This document shows, piece after piece, positions 22,718-25,274 of a stretch of DNA of 25,274 nt. The notes under the pieces are model-generated. The model saw nothing but the letters and a program-made list of their open reading frames with translations. It was not told where the DNA came from and did no database searches. This DNA is from JAIOSM01 sp023143455 (lineage in GTDB: Bacteria > Desulfobacterota > Desulfobacteria > Desulfobacterales > Desulfobacteraceae), in assembly GCA_030632885.1 (NCBI GenBank), contig DAOVTW010000050.1, positions 1-25,274 on the forward strand. Reading direction: 5' to 3'. Position 1 is the stretch's first letter, and every line of letters begins with the position of its first letter. Made by a program: the position numbers and the translations under genes.

Positions 22718-24634
22718 CTAACTAATCTTTTTTCTTAAGCGCCGTGTATCTCCCACACGGATTGTAAAATTAATGGAATCAAAATACTCAATCAAAGGAA
22801 TCACAAATTTTCTTGAAATCCCTGTCATATCTTTAAATTCCGGCGTTGTTATTTCTTCTGATTTTGTAAAAAAATCCACAAGCATTTTTTTTAGTTCATC
22901 AATAGACCCAGTATCAAAATAGAGATCATCCTTGGTCTTTACAATATCTTTATCATTGATAAGCATGTGTAAAACATCCATGGCAATCTTTTTATCAAGC
23001 TTAAGGTCCTGACAAATAGTTCTAAAAAAAGGTGGGGTCAACCCTGCTTTTTTGTATATGTTGAGTATTTTATCTTTTACTTCATGTTGATCTACTTTGA
23101 GAGCTACTTCATGATCAGATAGCTTGATAATGTTCTGATTCTGAACTATTTTATTTTCTTTTAAAAGATTATTCAGGACAATATTAAACAATTTAGTTTT
23201 ATTATAATATTCAAATTTTGATTTTAACTCTTCTGTTGGCATACCTTCTTTCAATGAATTTTTTTCATGATATTCTTTAAGTTTATCCATTAAAGTATTT
23301 GTGAATTTTTCATAAACAGAACCATGAACATAAATTTGCCTCTCTTTATTTGTCTGAACTATCTCTTTTTTTGCAAGCATTTTTTGAATAGCAGACTCAA
23401 GCTTTTTATCTCTGGCATTTGTAAGAATCCGAAGCTCTTTAAAAGAGGTTCCAGAATAAGACGCCTGCTCTACAGAAAAAGATATGTTCTGTTCAAGATC
23501 ATCTCCAAGTAAAGTTTCAAGACCAGAAACAATGTTTTTATCAAAAAGTTTATGTTTTTGCGCAACAGGATTAAGGATCTTACCACCGCCAATAGTTCTG
23601 ACAGGCGAGTAACTCCTGATAACATATTTGTCATTTTTCAAACAACACACAGGAGAGTCAAGCCTGATCTGGACACATGCTTTTTCTCCGGGCTTAAGTT
23701 CTTCTCTGTCTAATAGAATAAGAGTCCCGAGTATTTCACTTGTTCCCGCATGAAATCTGACTTTTGTACGACCCTTAAGAGGCTTGGAGTTGCTTTTAAT
23801 ATATAAAAAATCAGTATCAATCATATAGCTTAGTATCAATGTATCAGGGCTTGATAATATATCCCCCCTGTTGACCAATTCTTTGTCAAGACCCTGGAAG
23901 TTTATCGCCGTACGAGTTCCTGCCCCAACAGAGTCAACGCTCTCTCCGTGCACTTGAATACCTCTGACCTTTGATTCTATCATTGAAGGGTAAACTACAA
24001 TATTTTCACCAATATTAACCTTACCTGAAATCAATGTTCCTGTAATCACTGTTCCAAAACCTTTCATGGAAAAAACTCTGTCCACGGGAAGTCTGAAAAT
24101 TGAAGAAAAAGATCGCTCAGGAACTTGTTTGCACACTTTCTCTAAGGTAGTTAAAAAATCATCAAGCCCTTCTCCTGTAGCAGATGACAAAGGCACAACC
24201 GCAGCTTCTTCCAAAAACGTTCCCTGAACAAAATCACTTATATCTTCAAGGGCAAGCTCCATCAGGTCATCATCAACAAGGTCAGTTTTTGTTAACGCAA
24301 TCAATCCATGTTCAATGCCAAGCAATGAACATATTTCCATATGTTCTCTAGTCTGGGGCATAACTCCTTCATCAGCTGCGATGGTCATAACCACCATATC
24401 AATCCCACTTGAGCCTGCAACCATGTTTTTTACAAACTTTTCATGACCTGGCATATCAACAATACCAATATTGATATCTTTACCCAAAGATAGTGATGCA
24501 AAACCCAATTCAATAGTTATTCCACGTTCCTTTTCTTCTTTAAGCCTGTCTGTTTCAACGCCTGTCAAAGCCTTAACAAGGCTTGTTTTACCATGATCAA
24601 CATGACCTGCTGTTCCTAAAATTATCTGCTTCAA
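22718..24634 (-). CDS. selB: selenocysteine-specific elongation factor SelB
   Basis: The 638-residue GTPase delivers selenocysteinyl-tRNA to in-frame UGA codons at a SECIS hairpin. G1 is GTAGHVDHGKTSLVKALTGV, followed by ERGITIELGFASL, the G3 DMPGHEKFVKNMVAG and the G4 ALTKTDLVDDD. Domains II-III follow (VFSMKGFGTVITGTLISGKV, FHAGTSEILGTLILLDREEL, RSYSPVRTIGGGKILNPVAQ). About residues 370-638 are the winged-helix repeats of domain IV that bind mRNA. The start is a TTG at 24634, two bases after the stop of the small membrane gene, so the two are likely co-transcribed. No selA, selC or selD is in the window. Confidence 0.94.
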   Translation of the reverse strand: MKQIILGTAGHVDHGKTSLVKALTGVETDRLKEEKERGITIELGFASLSLGKDINIGIVDMPGHEKFVKNMVAGSSGIDMVVMTIAADEGVMPQTREHMEICSLLGIEHGLIALTKTDLVDDDLMELALEDISDFVQGTFLEEAAVVPLSSATGEGLDDFLTTLEKVCKQVPERSFSSIFRLPVDRVFSMKGFGTVITGTLISGKVNIGENIVVYPSMIESKVRGIQVHGESVDSVGAGTRTAINFQGLDKELVNRGDILSSPDTLILSYMIDTDFLYIKSNSKPLKGRTKVRFHAGTSEILGTLILLDREELKPGEKACVQIRLDSPVCCLKNDKYVIRSYSPVRTIGGGKILNPVAQKHKLFDKNIVSGLETLLGDDLEQNISFSVEQASYSGTSFKELRILTNARDKKLESAIQKMLAKKEIVQTNKERQIYVHGSVYEKFTNTLMDKLKEYHEKNSLKEGMPTEELKSKFEYYNKTKLFNIVLNNLLKENKIVQNQNIIKLSDHEVALKVDQHEVKDKILNIYKKAGLTPPFFRTICQDLKLDKKIAMDVLHMLINDKDIVKTKDDLYFDTGSIDELKKMLVDFFTKSEEITTPEFKDMTGISRKFVIPLIEYFDSINFTIRVGDTRRLRKKIS

Positions 24635-24636
24635 TT

Positions 24637-24807
24637 TTACTTTTTCCTTTTTTTCATGAAATCCAGCAGATAAGCAACAGCAACAAAACCAACACCAAGA
24701 CCAGCACCCTGAAATACATTCCAGTCAGGATTAAAAACTCGTGCCAGGACAATACCAAAAACAATACCAAGCATTATTCTTATAACAAAAACATAAAAAT
24801 TCTTCAT
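24637..24807 (-). CDS. small two-helix membrane protein, unknown
   Basis: From the ATG at 24807 the product is 56 residues: MKNFYVFVIRIMLGIVFGIV, then LARVFNPDWNVFQGAGLGVG and FVAVAYLLDFMKKRKK. Two hydrophobic helices (about 5-23 and 34-50) are joined by a short polar loop, with a basic tail. A longer frame to 24864 lacks a ribosome site; here AAGGGA lies upstream. The stop is two bases before the TTG of selB. I do not recognise the family and assign no function. It could simply be the first gene of the selB transcript. Confidence 0.6.
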   Translation of the reverse strand: MKNFYVFVIRIMLGIVFGIVLARVFNPDWNVFQGAGLGVGFVAVAYLLDFMKKRKK

Positions 24808-24925
24808 TTTTTCTTTTTCCCTTTTAATATTTAATAACAAACAATAATAACAAACTTTGGGCAATGGTCAATTAAAATATTGATTTCTTCTCTTCTATTT
24901 GATATATTGCTCAAGTTTAATTGTG

Positions 24926-25001
24926 GTGGGTGTAGCTCAGTCGGTAGAGCGCTAGGTTGTGGTCCTGGATGTCGAGGGTTCAAGCCCCTTCACTCACCCC
25001 A
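24926..25001 (+). tRNA. tRNA-His (GTG)
   Basis: The acceptor stem GTGGGTG pairs with CACTCAC (one G-U), and the D-loop, anticodon loop TTGTGGT and T-loop GGTTCAA are in place. The discriminator is C and CCA is encoded (24999-25001). A G at 24925 supplies the G-1 typical of tRNA-His. Confidence 0.95.
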
Positions 25002-25022
25002 TTTTCTCTACAATCCTGAAAT

Positions 25023-25099
<77 letters not shown>

Positions 25100-25138
25100 T
25101 TAACAGATTGAAATCATTGAATAATTTTAAAATTTAGT

Positions 25139-25177
25139 GTAAATATTCGGTCAAGCACTTCAAGCGAGTAAATATTC
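25139..25177. repeat. 10-bp direct repeat downstream of the tRNAs
   Basis: GTAAATATTC occurs at 25139-25148 and 25168-25177, 29 bases apart, in AT-rich DNA after the tRNA-Arg gene. It could be an attachment or protein-binding site, or chance. Confidence 0.35.
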
Positions 25178-25245
25178 AGCAAACCCTTTAAAAAAATATT
25201 TAAAAACTCGGGACACACGAAAATTAATCTGCTATAAAGAGAAGC

Positions 25246-25274
25246 ATGAAATCTGTTTCTCAAAAACAATTGCC
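25246..25274 (+). CDS. possible start of a gene cut by the window edge
   Basis: An ATG at 25246 opens nine codons plus two bases (MKSVSQKQL) before the window ends, with AAAGAGAA upstream. CTCGGGACACACG lies some 40 bases before it. Too little is visible to name a family; a mobile-element protein is possible next to a tRNA, but this is speculation. Confidence 0.3.

Overview
The window is AT-rich (about one third G+C by eye) and reads like a chromosomal segment of a sulfate-reducing deltaproteobacterium, most likely Desulfobacteraceae. The supporting features are a SelB elongation factor (so the cell uses selenocysteine), an ArsR-HTH/methyltransferase fusion resembling SahR, a purH gene split into two cistrons, and a GTP-type PEP carboxykinase with an unusual P-loop. 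The lineage is an inference from gene style; no rRNA or other marker is present.

Region 1 (1-2900) is accessory and damaged. It holds a 45-residue M23 peptidase scrap joined head-on to a truncated PIN (VapC-type) toxin, an intact Phd/YefM antitoxin, an XRE regulator split by a 160-bp palindromic insertion, an overlapping DUF4160/DUF2442 pair, an XRE C-terminal remnant and one intact XRE regulator. All the recognisable regulator and toxin/antitoxin genes lie on the minus strand. Half-site repeats (128-142, 1345-1362, 2593-2628) and a large imperfect palindrome (2614-2814) suggest repeated recombination. This is the most unusual part of the window. The clearest single observation is that removing 951-1110 exactly restores a normal 124-residue XRE protein.

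Region 2 (2841-9382) is ordinary chromosome: a SahR-like regulator with an operator over its own promoter, a translationally coupled CBS/ACT-YjbQ pair, a small membrane protein, a periplasmic FKBP prolyl isomerase, PEP carboxykinase and a PHP-domain phosphoesterase. Region 3 (9404-14580) has a three-gene minus-strand operon (Fe-S-flavoprotein-like reductase, then two halves of a heterodimeric ABC exporter), followed by an intergenic stretch with a decayed gene fragment and a cupin gene.

Region 4 (14593-24807) is housekeeping: split purH, an RNB-family exoribonuclease, an Smr protein, MltG, a radical SAM protein overlapping HemW, SelB and a small two-helix membrane protein. Region 5 (24926-25274) carries tRNA-His and tRNA-Arg followed by AT-rich DNA with a direct repeat and possibly the start of another gene. 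Genes are tightly packed and often convergent, with 3' ends overlapping or nearly touching (3838-3849, 19298-19308, 22707-22717). I see no CRISPR array, rRNA, phage structural gene or complete transposase, and no obviously complete new defence system.
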